Source: Bacteroidota bacterium
GTDB taxonomy: Bacteria; Bacteroidota; Bacteroidia; Chitinophagales; Chitinophagaceae
Assembly: GCA_023411775.1 (NCBI GenBank)
Contig: JAEYOL010000146.1
Location: 1 to 38,739, forward strand
Length of the DNA stretch: 38,739 nt
Reading direction: 5' to 3'
Below are positions 23,257-32,924 of this stretch, one piece after another; within the stretch, counting starts at the first letter, position 1; the number at the start of each line of letters is the position of its first letter. The position numbers and the translations under genes are program-made. The notes under the pieces are model-generated. The model did not search any database, was not told the DNA's origin, and was given only the letters and a program-made list of their open reading frames with translations.

Positions 23257-24216
23257 TTATTCACCTAAACTGAGATAGGGAGACAGTTTTATCAACTGGT
23301 CATCTGTAAAGACCATCAGCTTTTTTAGATCATCAATTTTTTGAAAAGGGCCGTGTTCAATTCGGTATGCCAGGATTGCCTGCGCCAGTTTATATCGGAT
23401 ATAGGGATGATCCTTCATATCATCCAGGGTTGCAGTGTTGATATTAATTTTCTTTACAGGAGTATTTCCCGGTTTCAAATAAGTCCTGATCTTTTGAAAA
23501 GTGGAATCGGGTAAACCATAGGTTTCGCTAACCTGTTCAATGCTGTGAAATCCACCCAGCTTCTCCCGGAAGTTGATGATCCGGGTGGCTAGTTTGCTAC
23601 CAATACCGGGCAGTTTTATAAACGCGGTCGTATCGCCGGTATTAATATCTACGGGTTCGGTATTGCCTTTTTGCTTTGAAGAAAATGCAGGCGTAGCAAC
23701 CTCATCGGGAGTCTTTTCTTGTTTAGTTTCGATCCGGATATAGGGTGCAATACGATCATAGTCCTGGCGGCGCAGGCCATAGATCCGGGCCAGGTCTTCA
23801 GGTTTCCTGAACTGGCCTCCTTTTGAGCGGTAGTTCAGAATTGTCTGGATCGTTTTCTGTGAAAGCCCCAGCTTTTTCCAGGCTTCTCCAGAAATGGTGT
23901 TGGGGTCAAAGAAAAAAAGCTGCGCCGTCTGCTCTGTCTGGTAAGTGTTTGACCGCCGCCTGTCGTATTGGTAATATTCAGCATTATCCTCCCTGTTGTT
24001 GTTCTTTTTGTCAACGGGCGGCGATTGCCGTTCCAGCTTCGCGATGGCAGCCATCAAGGTACTGTCGGCTTCTTCCGTCCCAGGCGCACCAGATTTTGAA
24101 AAAGCCATCGGTAGAAATATGGAAAGCGATATGACCAGCAGGATAAACAGGGCGCCGACGCGTTCTTTGCCCGAAAAACTTAAATAGTCTACAACTACTT
24201 CCTTCCACCACTTCAT
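23257..24216 (-). CDS. Helix-hairpin-helix (ComEA-like) DNA-binding membrane protein
   Basis: A 319-residue protein from the ATG at 24216. A TTG six codons upstream is less likely, because the family starts MxWWKxVxxDYLSFSxKERxG. There is one transmembrane helix at about residues 24-43, then a low-complexity linker, then at least three HhH repeats. These include ILNYRSKGGQFRKPEDLARIYG, a canonical LPGIGSKLATRI loop, and a final ININTATLDDMKDHPYIRYKLA. ComEA-type proteins bind DNA in the periplasm for natural transformation, but many Bacteroidota homologues are uncharacterised. It is on the opposite strand between rplL and rpoB, a place where most bacteria have no gene. Confidence 0.8.
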   Translation of the reverse strand: MKWWKEVVVDYLSFSGKERVGALFILLVISLSIFLPMAFSKSGAPGTEEADSTLMAAIAKLERQSPPVDKKNNNREDNAEYYQYDRRRSNTYQTEQTAQLFFFDPNTISGEAWKKLGLSQKTIQTILNYRSKGGQFRKPEDLARIYGLRRQDYDRIAPYIRIETKQEKTPDEVATPAFSSKQKGNTEPVDINTGDTTAFIKLPGIGSKLATRIINFREKLGGFHSIEQVSETYGLPDSTFQKIRTYLKPGNTPVKKININTATLDDMKDHPYIRYKLAQAILAYRIEHGPFQKIDDLKKLMVFTDDQLIKLSPYLSLGE

Positions 24217-24307
24217 TGCAAAGATTTTGTTCAAGGTAGGATCACCGAAGCACGGAAAATCAGTTTTTTAACAGTTTTTTGGCGGGGTTTTTGTCGCCAA
24301 CTTTTTC

Positions 24308-24337
24308 TTGTCGGAATAGTTTTAATCCTTACCTTTG
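24308..24337 (+). promoter_or_regulatory. Promoter of rpoBC (TTG-N19-TACCTTTG)
   Basis: TTG at 24308-24310, 19 nt, then TACCTTTG at 24330-24337. This is a full consensus match 142 nt before rpoB. It shows that rpoBC can be transcribed independently of the ribosomal genes. Confidence 0.8.
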
Positions 24338-24479
24338 CAGTCCTTTATTTTGGCCAAAAATATTTTGACGTTCCAGATCACATCTAAGTAATTGAATTTC
24401 ACCATCTTTTGTTTTTTCTAAAATAAAAGAAGGTAAGTGATTTGTACGTCCTGAATTCTTTAAAACCGGTTTTTCACAT

Positions 24480-27400
24480 ATGTCTTCAACAAAATTGAAT
24501 CACAGGGTGGATTTTGGTAAGATCAAGCACCTTGCTGAAACGCCCGACCTACTTGAAGTGCAGATCCAGTCTTTCAAAGAGTTTTTCCAGTTAGAAACTA
24601 CCCCCGACAAACGTAATATCGAAGGTTTGTTTAGGGTGTTTAAGGACAATTTTCCGATTACTGACACACGTAACATTTTTGTACTGGAATTTCTTGATTA
24701 CTTCATTGATCCGCCGCGTTACACCATCGAAGAATGTATGGAGCGCGGTCTTACTTATGCCGTTCCCCTGAAGGCAAAACTGCGCCTTAGCTGTAATGAT
24801 GAGGAGCACGTGGATTTCCAAACCATCGTACAGGACGTGTTCCTGGGCAATATCCCATACATGACTCCCCGTGGTACATTCGTGATCAACGGAGCTGAGC
24901 GTGTAGTGGTAAGCCAGCTGCACCGTTCACCTGGTGTATTCTTTGGTCAGTCTATCCATCCCAATGGGACAAAGATCTACTCCGCAAGGGTTATCCCTTT
25001 CAAAGGCGCGTGGATGGAATTCGCGACAGACATCAACAATGTGATGTACGCGTACATCGACCGGAAGAAAAAATTCCCTGTAACGACATTGCTGCGTTCT
25101 ATCGGTTACGAAACAGATAAGGATATCCTCGAACTGTTTGGTATGGCTGATGAAGTTGCTACTGATAAAAAAACACTTTCAAAATATATCGGTAAACGCC
25201 TCGCTGCCCGTGTGCTGAGAACATGGGTAGAAGATTTCGTGGATGAGGATACCGGTGAAGTGGTATCGATCGAGCGTAACGAGATCGTGATGGAGCGTGA
25301 TACCGTGCTGGATGAAGAAGCGATCGATGTAATTTCTGAAATGGATCTGAAGGGTGTGTTTATCCAGAGAGAAGATGTGGGCGGTGACTACGCTATCATC
25401 TACAACACCCTGAATAAAGATACTTCGAACAGTGAGCTCGAAGCGGTACAGTTCATCTATCGCCAGCTTCGAGGCGCTGATGCTCCCGATAATGAAACAG
25501 CAAGGGGTATCATCGACAAATTATTCTTCAGCGACAAACGTTATGACCTGGGCGAAGTTGGTCGTTACAAGATCAACCGCAAGCTGAATCTTGACGCGCC
25601 GCTGGATCAAAAAACACTGACCAAAGAAGATATCATCCTGATCATAAAATATCTTGTACGCCTTACCAACGGTAAAGCCGAGATTGATGATATAGATCAC
25701 CTGAGTAACCGCCGTGTTCGTACCGTAGGAGAGCAGTTATATGCTCAGTTTGGTGTGGGTCTGGCGCGTATGGCAAGAACCATTCGCGAGCGTATGAACG
25801 TGCGTGATAACGAGGTGTTCACCCCGGTTGACCTGATCAACGCGAGAACACTTTCATCTGTGATCAACTCATTCTTTGGTACATCACAACTTTCACAGTT
25901 CCTCGACCAAACAAACCCGCTGTCTGAGATCACGCACAAGCGTCGTATCTCCGCGCTGGGGCCAGGTGGTCTGAGCCGTGAAAGAGCTGGATTCGAAGTA
26001 CGTGACGTACACTATTCACACTACGGTCGTCTTTGTACGATTGAAACCCCAGAAGGTCCGAACATCGGTCTGATCTCCACCCTCTGCGTACATGCCAAAA
26101 TCAACGATATGGGCTTTATCGAAACGCCTTATCGTAAAGTGAGCGAAGGAAAGGTAAATATGAAGGAACTTCAGTTCCTGAGTGCCGAAGAAGAGGATCT
26201 TGCAAAGATCGCGCAGGCTAATACACAACTGGATGAAAAAGGAAATTTTATCGAAGAAAGAATTGTAAGCCGCGAAACTGGCGACTTCCCAATTCTCGAT
26301 AAAAACGAGGTAGAATACATGGACGTTGCACCCAACCAGATCGTTGGTCTGAGTGCATCCCTGATCCCATTCCTTGAGCATGACGATGCCAACCGTGCAC
26401 TGATGGGATCAAACATGCAACGCCAGGCGGTGCCGCTGATCCGTGCTGATGTACCTATCGTTGGTACCGGTCTTGAAGGAAAAGCAGCCCGTGACGCGAG
26501 GATCCAGATCCACGCAGAAGGAAATGGCGTGGTAGAGTTTGTAGACGCTAACGAAATTCATGTTCGCTACGACCGAGACGCGGAAGAAAAGCTGGTGAGC
26601 TTCGAAGAAGATCTTCGTGTGTACAGACTGACTAAATTCATAAAGACCAACCAGGAAACCTGTATCAACCTGAACCCTGCCGTTAAGAAAGGGCAAAAGG
26701 TGAAGAAGGGTGACTTCCTGACTGAAGGATACGCTACCCAAAATGGTGAGCTGGCACTTGGTAAAAACCTGAAAGTGGCGTTCATGCCATGGAAGGGTTA
26801 CAACTTCGAGGATGCCATCGTGATCAGTGAAAGAGTGGTGAGAGAAGATATGTTCACCTCGGTTCACATATCCGAATATGAATTGGAAGTACGTGATACA
26901 AAATTGGGTGAAGAAGAACTGACACCGGATATTCCAAACGTATCAGAAGAAGCTACGAAGGACCTCGATGAAAATGGTATTATTCGCATTGGCGCTACTA
27001 TCAACGAGGGCGATATCCTGATCGGTAAGATCACACCGAAAGGAGAGAGCGATCCAACACCGGAAGAGAAATTGTTGCGTGCCATCTTTGGTGACAAAGC
27101 CGGTGACGCGAAAGACGCTTCTCTGAAAGCACCCAATGGTGTGGAAGGTGTAGTGATCGGTAAGAAACTTTTCCAAAGAGCCAAGAAAGATAAGAACGCG
27201 AAAGTGAGGGAAAGGGCTGCAATGGATAAACTGGAAAAGATCCATGAGAAGAACGAGGCCGACCTGATGGAGATCCTGCTGGAGAAGTTGACCACCCTGC
27301 TGAAAGATCATGTATCAGCTGGTGTTAGCAACAACTTCGGTGAAGTGCAGATTGGTAAAGGCGCCAAGTTCACTACCCGCAACCTGAGCGGTTTGGATTA

Positions 27401-28283
27401 CGCAAATATCAACCCTCTCGGATGGACAGGTGATAAGAAAGTCGATGACCAGGTTAATATCCTGCTTCACAACTATAATATCAAGTACAACGAAGAGCTG
27501 GGTCGTTATAAGAGAGAGAAATTCAATATCTCGATCGGTGACGAATTACCTGCCGGTGTATTGAAACTGGCAAAAGTGTACCTGGCTGTAAAACGTAAGT
27601 TGAAGGTGGGTGATAAGATGGCGGGTCGTCACGGTAACAAGGGTATTGTTGCCAAGATCGTTCGCCAGGAAGATATGCCTTTCCTCGAAGATGGAACACC
27701 GGTAGATGTGGTGTTGAACCCGCTGGGTGTACCGAGCCGTATGAACCTCGGACAGATCTATGAAACTGTATTGGGATGGGCTGGTGAAAAACTTGGTCTG
27801 AAATTCTCTACCCCAATCTTCGATGGTGCGACTACTGAAGAGATCGCTGAATATATTGAGCGAGCAAACCTGCCTAAGTTTGGTCACACTTATCTCTATG
27901 ATGGTGAAACAGGTGAGCGTTTCCACCAAAAGGCAACGGTGGGTATTATCTATATGATCAAACTGCACCACATGGTCGACGATAAGATGCACGCCCGTTC
28001 GATCGGACCATACAGTCTTATCACGCAACAGCCTCTGGGTGGTAAAGCTCAGTTTGGTGGACAGCGTTTTGGTGAGATGGAGGTATGGGCACTCGAAGCA
28101 TACGGTGCGTCAAACATCCTGCAGGAATTGCTGACGCTGAAATCGGATGATATCATCGGCCGTGCCAAAACTTACGAGGCTATCGTGAAAGGTGACAATA
28201 TTCCAAGACCCGGCGTTCCTGAATCGTTCAATGTTTTGGTGCATGAACTGAGGGGATTGGGACTGGATCTGAAATTTGAATAG
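24480..28283 (+). CDS. rpoB: DNA-directed RNA polymerase subunit beta
   Basis: A 1267-residue catalytic subunit of RNA polymerase. The rifampicin-binding cluster reads QLSQFLDQTNPLSEITHKRR followed by ISALGPGGL. D476, H486 and S491 correspond to the well-known resistance positions and are all wild type. MAGRHGNKG starts at residue 1047. The C-terminus EVWALEAYGA and FNVLVHELRGLGLDLKF contacts the beta-prime subunit. It has its own promoter and a 142-nt leader. The next gene is rpoC, 116 bp downstream, separated by a repeat block. Confidence 0.99.
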   Translation: MSSTKLNHRVDFGKIKHLAETPDLLEVQIQSFKEFFQLETTPDKRNIEGLFRVFKDNFPITDTRNIFVLEFLDYFIDPPRYTIEECMERGLTYAVPLKAKLRLSCNDEEHVDFQTIVQDVFLGNIPYMTPRGTFVINGAERVVVSQLHRSPGVFFGQSIHPNGTKIYSARVIPFKGAWMEFATDINNVMYAYIDRKKKFPVTTLLRSIGYETDKDILELFGMADEVATDKKTLSKYIGKRLAARVLRTWVEDFVDEDTGEVVSIERNEIVMERDTVLDEEAIDVISEMDLKGVFIQREDVGGDYAIIYNTLNKDTSNSELEAVQFIYRQLRGADAPDNETARGIIDKLFFSDKRYDLGEVGRYKINRKLNLDAPLDQKTLTKEDIILIIKYLVRLTNGKAEIDDIDHLSNRRVRTVGEQLYAQFGVGLARMARTIRERMNVRDNEVFTPVDLINARTLSSVINSFFGTSQLSQFLDQTNPLSEITHKRRISALGPGGLSRERAGFEVRDVHYSHYGRLCTIETPEGPNIGLISTLCVHAKINDMGFIETPYRKVSEGKVNMKELQFLSAEEEDLAKIAQANTQLDEKGNFIEERIVSRETGDFPILDKNEVEYMDVAPNQIVGLSASLIPFLEHDDANRALMGSNMQRQAVPLIRADVPIVGTGLEGKAARDARIQIHAEGNGVVEFVDANEIHVRYDRDAEEKLVSFEEDLRVYRLTKFIKTNQETCINLNPAVKKGQKVKKGDFLTEGYATQNGELALGKNLKVAFMPWKGYNFEDAIVISERVVREDMFTSVHISEYELEVRDTKLGEEELTPDIPNVSEEATKDLDENGIIRIGATINEGDILIGKITPKGESDPTPEEKLLRAIFGDKAGDAKDASLKAPNGVEGVVIGKKLFQRAKKDKNAKVRERAAMDKLEKIHEKNEADLMEILLEKLTTLLKDHVSAGVSNNFGEVQIGKGAKFTTRNLSGLDYANINPLGWTGDKKVDDQVNILLHNYNIKYNEELGRYKREKFNISIGDELPAGVLKLAKVYLAVKRKLKVGDKMAGRHGNKGIVAKIVRQEDMPFLEDGTPVDVVLNPLGVPSRMNLGQIYETVLGWAGEKLGLKFSTPIFDGATTEEIAEYIERANLPKFGHTYLYDGETGERFHQKATVGIIYMIKLHHMVDDKMHARSIGPYSLITQQPLGGKAQFGGQRFGEMEVWALEAYGASNILQELLTLKSDDIIGRAKTYEAIVKGDNIPRPGVPESFNVLVHELRGLGLDLKFE

Positions 28284-28365
28284 TGAGGAGTGATAGTGAG
28301 TAGTGGGTTTGGGTATAAAATTCACTGACGATTCACGACTCACGACTCACGATTCACGACTCACA
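28284..28365. repeat. Inverted block of short repeated words (CGACTCACGATTCA type)
   Basis: The left arm (about 28284-28308) has GTGAGGAGTGATAGTGAG. The right arm (about 28322-28365) repeats ACGACTCACGATTC and is its imperfect reverse complement. It fills most of the space between rpoB and rpoC and would be transcribed as a long hairpin inside the operon. Confidence 0.75.
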
Positions 28366-28399
28366 AACATCGTTAATAACAAGAAATCGAAATAAAAAC

Positions 28400-31300
28400 A
28401 TGGCATTCAAAAAAGAAAATCGTCCAAGAGCTACGTTTTCAAAGATCACTATCGGCCTGGCTTCCCCGGATACCATCCTGGAAAGAAGCTACGGTGAGGT
28501 GCTGAAGCCTGAAACGATCAACTATCGTACTTACAAGCCTGAAAGAGATGGTTTGTTTTGCGAAAGAATATTTGGCCCGGTAAAAGATTATGAATGTGCC
28601 TGCGGCAAATACAAACGCATCCGCTATAAAGGAATCGTTTGCGACCGCTGCGGGGTGGAAGTAACAGAAAAGAAAGTACGTCGTGAAAGAATGGGTCACA
28701 TCAAACTGGTGGTGCCTGTTGTTCATATCTGGTATTTTAAATCATTACCAAACAAGATCGGCTACCTGCTTGGTGTAAGCTCCAAGAAGCTCGAGACCAT
28801 CGTTTACTATGAAAGGTTCGTGGTTATCCAGTCTGGTATCCGTGCTGATAAAGGACAAAATGTTGGTGACCTGCTGACAGAAGAAGAATACCTTGATATC
28901 CTCGAGACTTTGCCGAAGGATAATCAATACCTGCCTGATGATGATCCCAACAAGTTCATCGCTAAGATGGGTGCCGAAGCTGTTCATGATATGCTGCAGC
29001 GCATCGATCTTGATCAGCTTTCATTTGACCTGCGTAATGCCGCGGCAACTGAAACTTCTCAACAAAGGAAAGCAGACGCGTTGAAGCGACTGAGTGTGGT
29101 TGAAGCTTTCCGTGATGCCAATACTCGTATCACCAACCGCCCAGAGTGGATGGTGATGCAATATATTCCGGTTATTCCACCTGAACTGCGTCCGCTCGTG
29201 CCGCTGGATGGTGGTCGTTTCGCTTCATCTGATCTCAATGACCTGTATCGTCGTGTTATTATCCGTAATAATCGTCTGAAGAGGTTGTTGGAGATCAAAG
29301 CACCGGAAGTGATCCTGCGTAACGAAAAACGTATGCTGCAGGAAGCGATCGACAGCCTGTTTGATAATAGCCGTAAATCAAACGCGGTGAAAGCAGAAGG
29401 TGGCCGTGCGTTGAAATCACTGAGCGATGTATTGAAGGGTAAACAAGGTCGTTTCCGTCAGAACCTGTTGGGTAAACGTGTTGACTACTCTGGTCGTTCC
29501 GTTATCGTGGTAGGTCCTGAAATGAAATTACATGAGTGCGGTTTGCCAAAAGATATGGCAGCCGAGCTTTTCAAACCATTTATTATTCGTAAGCTGATCG
29601 AAAGGGGTATCGTGAAAACGGTAAAATCCGCGAGAAAGCTGGTTGATAAAAAAGAAGCTATCGTTTGGGATATCCTTGAAAATATCCTGAAGGGACACCC
29701 AGTGTTACTCAACCGTGCCCCGACACTGCACCGTCTTTCGATCCAGGCATTCCAGCCTAAACTGATCGAAGGTAAAGCGATACAGCTGCACCCGCTGGTA
29801 ACAACCGCGTTCAACGCCGACTTCGATGGTGACCAGATGGCCGTTCACGTTCCATTGAGCAATGCTGCGATCCTGGAAGCACAATTGTTAATGCTGGCCT
29901 CACATAATATCCTGAATCCTCAAAACGGTACGCCGATCACGCTACCATCGCAGGACATGGTACTTGGCCTGTATTATCTTTCTAAAGGAGTAAAATCAAC
30001 AGCTACTGAAAAGGTAAAAGGTGAAGGCAAGGCATTCTATTCCACAGAAGAAGTGATCATTGCCTATAATGAAGGTGCCATCGACCTGCATGCATGGATC
30101 AAGGTGAAAGCCAATATCCGCAATGCAGATGGTTTGCTGGAGCACAAACTGATCGAGACTACGGTGGGACGCGTAATTTTTAATCAGTACGTTCCTGCTG
30201 AAGCCGGCTTTGTTAATGCCCTGCTGACCAAGAAGAACCTTCGTGACATCATCGGTGATATCATCGAGATCACAAATGTTCCAAAAACAGCTAAGTTCCT
30301 CGACGATATCAAGCAGCTCGGTTTCCGCACTGCCTTCCAGGGTGGATTGTCATTCAGTATTAATGACCTGATCATACCTGATATCAAAGAAGAATTGCTG
30401 GAGAATGCAAAGAATGAAGTTGATGAGGTATGGGACAACTACAACATGGGTCTTATTACCAACAATGAAAGATATAACCAGACCGTAGATATCTGGAGCC
30501 GTGTGGATACGCGGATCACAGAAACGCTGATACGTGAACTGAGCAGCGACAAACAGGGATTCAATTCAGTGTATATGATGCTGGATTCAGGTGCCCGTGG
30601 TTCCAAGCAGCAGATCAAGCAGCTTGCCGGTATCAGGGGATTGATGGCAAAACCAAGGAAATCTGGTTCTACCGGTTCCGAGATCATCGAAAACCCGATC
30701 CTGTCCAATTTCAAGAGCGGTCTGAACGTATTGGATTACTTTATCTCTACGCACGGTGCGCGTAAAGGTCTGGCGGATACGGCCCTTAAAACAGCCGATG
30801 CCGGTTACCTGACCCGTCGTCTGGTTGACGTAGCCCAGGACGTTGTGATCACCGAAGAAGATTGCGGTACATTACGTGGTATAGCCACTTCCGCACTAAA
30901 AGATAATGAAGACATCATCGAACCATTGTCTGATCGTATTGCCGGTCGTATATCGCTTCATGATGTATTTGACCTGCAAAGCGACAACCTGATCATTGGT
31001 GCAGGTGAAGAGATCACTCCGGCAATTGCCAGGAAGATCGAGGAAGCAGGCATTGAGACGATTGAGATCCGTTCAGTACTGACCTGCGAAAGCAAACGTG
31101 GTTGCTGCGTGAAATGTTATGGTAAGAACCTTGCTTCCGGTATACTGGCACAGAAAGGTGATGCGGTTGGTATCATCGCTGCACAGTCGATTGGTGAGCC
31201 TGGTACACAGCTTACCCTGCGTACCTTCCACGTGGGTGGTGTGGCCGGATCTGCTGCGGTAGATTCAACGCTTATTGCCAAGTTTGATGGTACGATACAG

Positions 31301-32692
31301 TTTGACGGCTTGCGTTCTGTAATGACCACGAATAATGAAGGTGAAAAGGTTCAGATCGTTATCGGTCGTACTGGTGAGGTGCGTATCATCGATACCAAGA
31401 ACGATCGCCTTATGATCACTAACAACATACCTTATGGTGCTACCCTTAACGTAAAGGATGGCCAAAAAGTGAACAAGGGTGATGTGATCTGTACATGGGA
31501 TCCGTTCAACAACGTAATCGTGGCTGAAGTCAACGGTATTTTGAAATTCGAGAACGTGATCGAAGGTGTTACTTATCGTGAAGAATCTGATGAGCAAACT
31601 GGTCACCGTGAGAAAGTGGTTATTGAAACCCGTGATAAAACAAAGATCCCGTCGATCGTAGTAGATGGAAAAGAAAGCAAATCATATAACCTGCCTACTG
31701 GTAGCCATATCATCCCTGATGAAGGCGATGAAGTAAAAGCCGGACAGGTAATCGTGAAGATCCCGCGTGTACTCGGTAAGCTGAGAGATATTACAGGTGG
31801 TCTGCCACGTGTAACCGAATTGTTTGAAGCCCGGAACCCAAGCAATCCAGCTGTGGTTTCCGAGATCGATGGTGTGGTTTCGATGGGAGCCATCAAGCGT
31901 GGTAACCGTGAGATCATCATCGAAGCAAAAGACGGGGTACAGAAGAAATACCTGGTACCGCTGACAAGGCAGATCCTGGCACAGGATGGCGACTTCGTGA
32001 AAGCCGGTTCTCCTTTGAGTGATGGTCAAACTTCACCGCAGGATATCCTTTCTATCCAGGGTCCGTTTGCCGTACAACAATACGTGGTAAATGAGATCCA
32101 GGAAGTTTATCGACTGCAGGGTGTAAAGATCAACGACAAACATATTGAAGTGATCGTTCGCCAGATGATGCGTAAAGTAAGCATCGTTGACCCGGGTGAT
32201 ACCAGGTTCCTCGAAGATGACTCTGTTGATAAGTTCGAGTTTGTTGAAGAGAACGATTACATCTTCGATAAGAAGGTGGTAACCGATGTAGGTGATTCTA
32301 CCAAGCTGCGCGCCGGCCAGATCGTAAGCCTGCGTGAAGTAAGGGAAGAGAATTCAGTATTGCGCCGCAACGATAAGAAACTCGTAGAATACCGCGATGC
32401 TCAGCCTGCTACTTCTTCACCAACCCTGCTGGGTATCACCAAAGCATCGCTGGGTGTACAAAGCTGGATTTCCGCAGCCTCGTTCCAGGAAACAACCAAA
32501 GTATTGTCATCAGCCGCTATACACGGTAAGACAGATGATATGCTGGGCCTAAAAGAGAACGTGATCACCGGTCACCCGATCCCGGCCGGTACAGGTCTAC
32601 GCGAGTTCGAGAACATGATCGTGGGAAGCAAAGAAGAGTATGAGCTCCTGCAAACCACCCGCGAGGCCATGGCATTTGACGAGGAAGAATAA
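28400..32692 (+). CDS. rpoC: DNA-directed RNA polymerase subunit beta-prime
   Basis: A 1430-residue catalytic subunit. The N-terminal zinc ribbon uses C66, C68, C81 and C84. The active-site motif NADFDGD spans residues 472-478, with D474, D476 and D478 chelating Mg. The second zinc site is C896, C902, C903 and C906 (LTCESKRGCCVKC), followed by AQSIGEPGTQLTLRTFH in the trigger-loop region. The C-terminal part includes the omega-facing AGTGLREF. Length is normal for Bacteroidota. It is the last gene of rpoBC, with a repeat block and terminator after it. Confidence 0.99.
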   Translation: MAFKKENRPRATFSKITIGLASPDTILERSYGEVLKPETINYRTYKPERDGLFCERIFGPVKDYECACGKYKRIRYKGIVCDRCGVEVTEKKVRRERMGHIKLVVPVVHIWYFKSLPNKIGYLLGVSSKKLETIVYYERFVVIQSGIRADKGQNVGDLLTEEEYLDILETLPKDNQYLPDDDPNKFIAKMGAEAVHDMLQRIDLDQLSFDLRNAAATETSQQRKADALKRLSVVEAFRDANTRITNRPEWMVMQYIPVIPPELRPLVPLDGGRFASSDLNDLYRRVIIRNNRLKRLLEIKAPEVILRNEKRMLQEAIDSLFDNSRKSNAVKAEGGRALKSLSDVLKGKQGRFRQNLLGKRVDYSGRSVIVVGPEMKLHECGLPKDMAAELFKPFIIRKLIERGIVKTVKSARKLVDKKEAIVWDILENILKGHPVLLNRAPTLHRLSIQAFQPKLIEGKAIQLHPLVTTAFNADFDGDQMAVHVPLSNAAILEAQLLMLASHNILNPQNGTPITLPSQDMVLGLYYLSKGVKSTATEKVKGEGKAFYSTEEVIIAYNEGAIDLHAWIKVKANIRNADGLLEHKLIETTVGRVIFNQYVPAEAGFVNALLTKKNLRDIIGDIIEITNVPKTAKFLDDIKQLGFRTAFQGGLSFSINDLIIPDIKEELLENAKNEVDEVWDNYNMGLITNNERYNQTVDIWSRVDTRITETLIRELSSDKQGFNSVYMMLDSGARGSKQQIKQLAGIRGLMAKPRKSGSTGSEIIENPILSNFKSGLNVLDYFISTHGARKGLADTALKTADAGYLTRRLVDVAQDVVITEEDCGTLRGIATSALKDNEDIIEPLSDRIAGRISLHDVFDLQSDNLIIGAGEEITPAIARKIEEAGIETIEIRSVLTCESKRGCCVKCYGKNLASGILAQKGDAVGIIAAQSIGEPGTQLTLRTFHVGGVAGSAAVDSTLIAKFDGTIQFDGLRSVMTTNNEGEKVQIVIGRTGEVRIIDTKNDRLMITNNIPYGATLNVKDGQKVNKGDVICTWDPFNNVIVAEVNGILKFENVIEGVTYREESDEQTGHREKVVIETRDKTKIPSIVVDGKESKSYNLPTGSHIIPDEGDEVKAGQVIVKIPRVLGKLRDITGGLPRVTELFEARNPSNPAVVSEIDGVVSMGAIKRGNREIIIEAKDGVQKKYLVPLTRQILAQDGDFVKAGSPLSDGQTSPQDILSIQGPFAVQQYVVNEIQEVYRLQGVKINDKHIEVIVRQMMRKVSIVDPGDTRFLEDDSVDKFEFVEENDYIFDKKVVTDVGDSTKLRAGQIVSLREVREENSVLRRNDKKLVEYRDAQPATSSPTLLGITKASLGVQSWISAASFQETTKVLSSAAIHGKTDDMLGLKENVITGHPIPAGTGLREFENMIVGSKEEYELLQTTREAMAFDEEE

Positions 32693-32696
32693 ATAA

Positions 32697-32746
32697 TGTG
32701 CGAATTTGAAAATGTGGAATATGGTAATGTGAAAATTTGCAAATGA
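32697..32746. repeat. AT-rich short-word block after rpoC (GAAAATGTG type)
   Basis: GAATTTGAAAATGTGG and GTAATGTGAAAATTTGC share words and partly pair (GCGAATTT with AAATTTGC). It uses the same word as the block between tRNA-Tyr and tRNA-Gly. Confidence 0.55.
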
Positions 32747-32751
32747 TAATG

Positions 32752-32782
32752 AGGAGCGGGATTTTTTCCGCTCCTTTTTTTG
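32752..32782 (+). terminator. Rho-independent terminator of rpoBC
   Basis: Stem AGGAGCGG/CCGCTCCT with a T-rich loop and a seven-T tail. Confidence 0.9.
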
Positions 32783-32889
32783 TGACCTACTGTGAGAATA
32801 ACGGATGATCTGATTACTAACGAATTCTACTACAAATCGCGGCACTGAATTGCTTTGCTGTTAAGTGTTTCATAAATGAACTGAATCAT

Positions 32890-32897
32890 TATATTTG
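32890..32897 (+). promoter_or_regulatory. -7 promoter box of the OmpH-like gene
   Basis: TATATTTG, 27 nt before the ATG, with GTTT 19 nt upstream as a weak -33 box. Confidence 0.55.
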
Positions 32898-32924
32898 CCC
32901 GCTATTCATCATTAATTTGCACAC

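Noticed and set aside
25885..25965. Possible natural rifampicin-resistance changes in rpoB
   Set aside because: D476, H486 and S491 in the rifampicin cluster match the sensitive consensus.
28322..28365. Possible CRISPR array between rpoB and rpoC
   Set aside because: Repeat units are about 14 bp or shorter, there are no unique spacers, no cas genes are near, and the block is an inverted hairpin.
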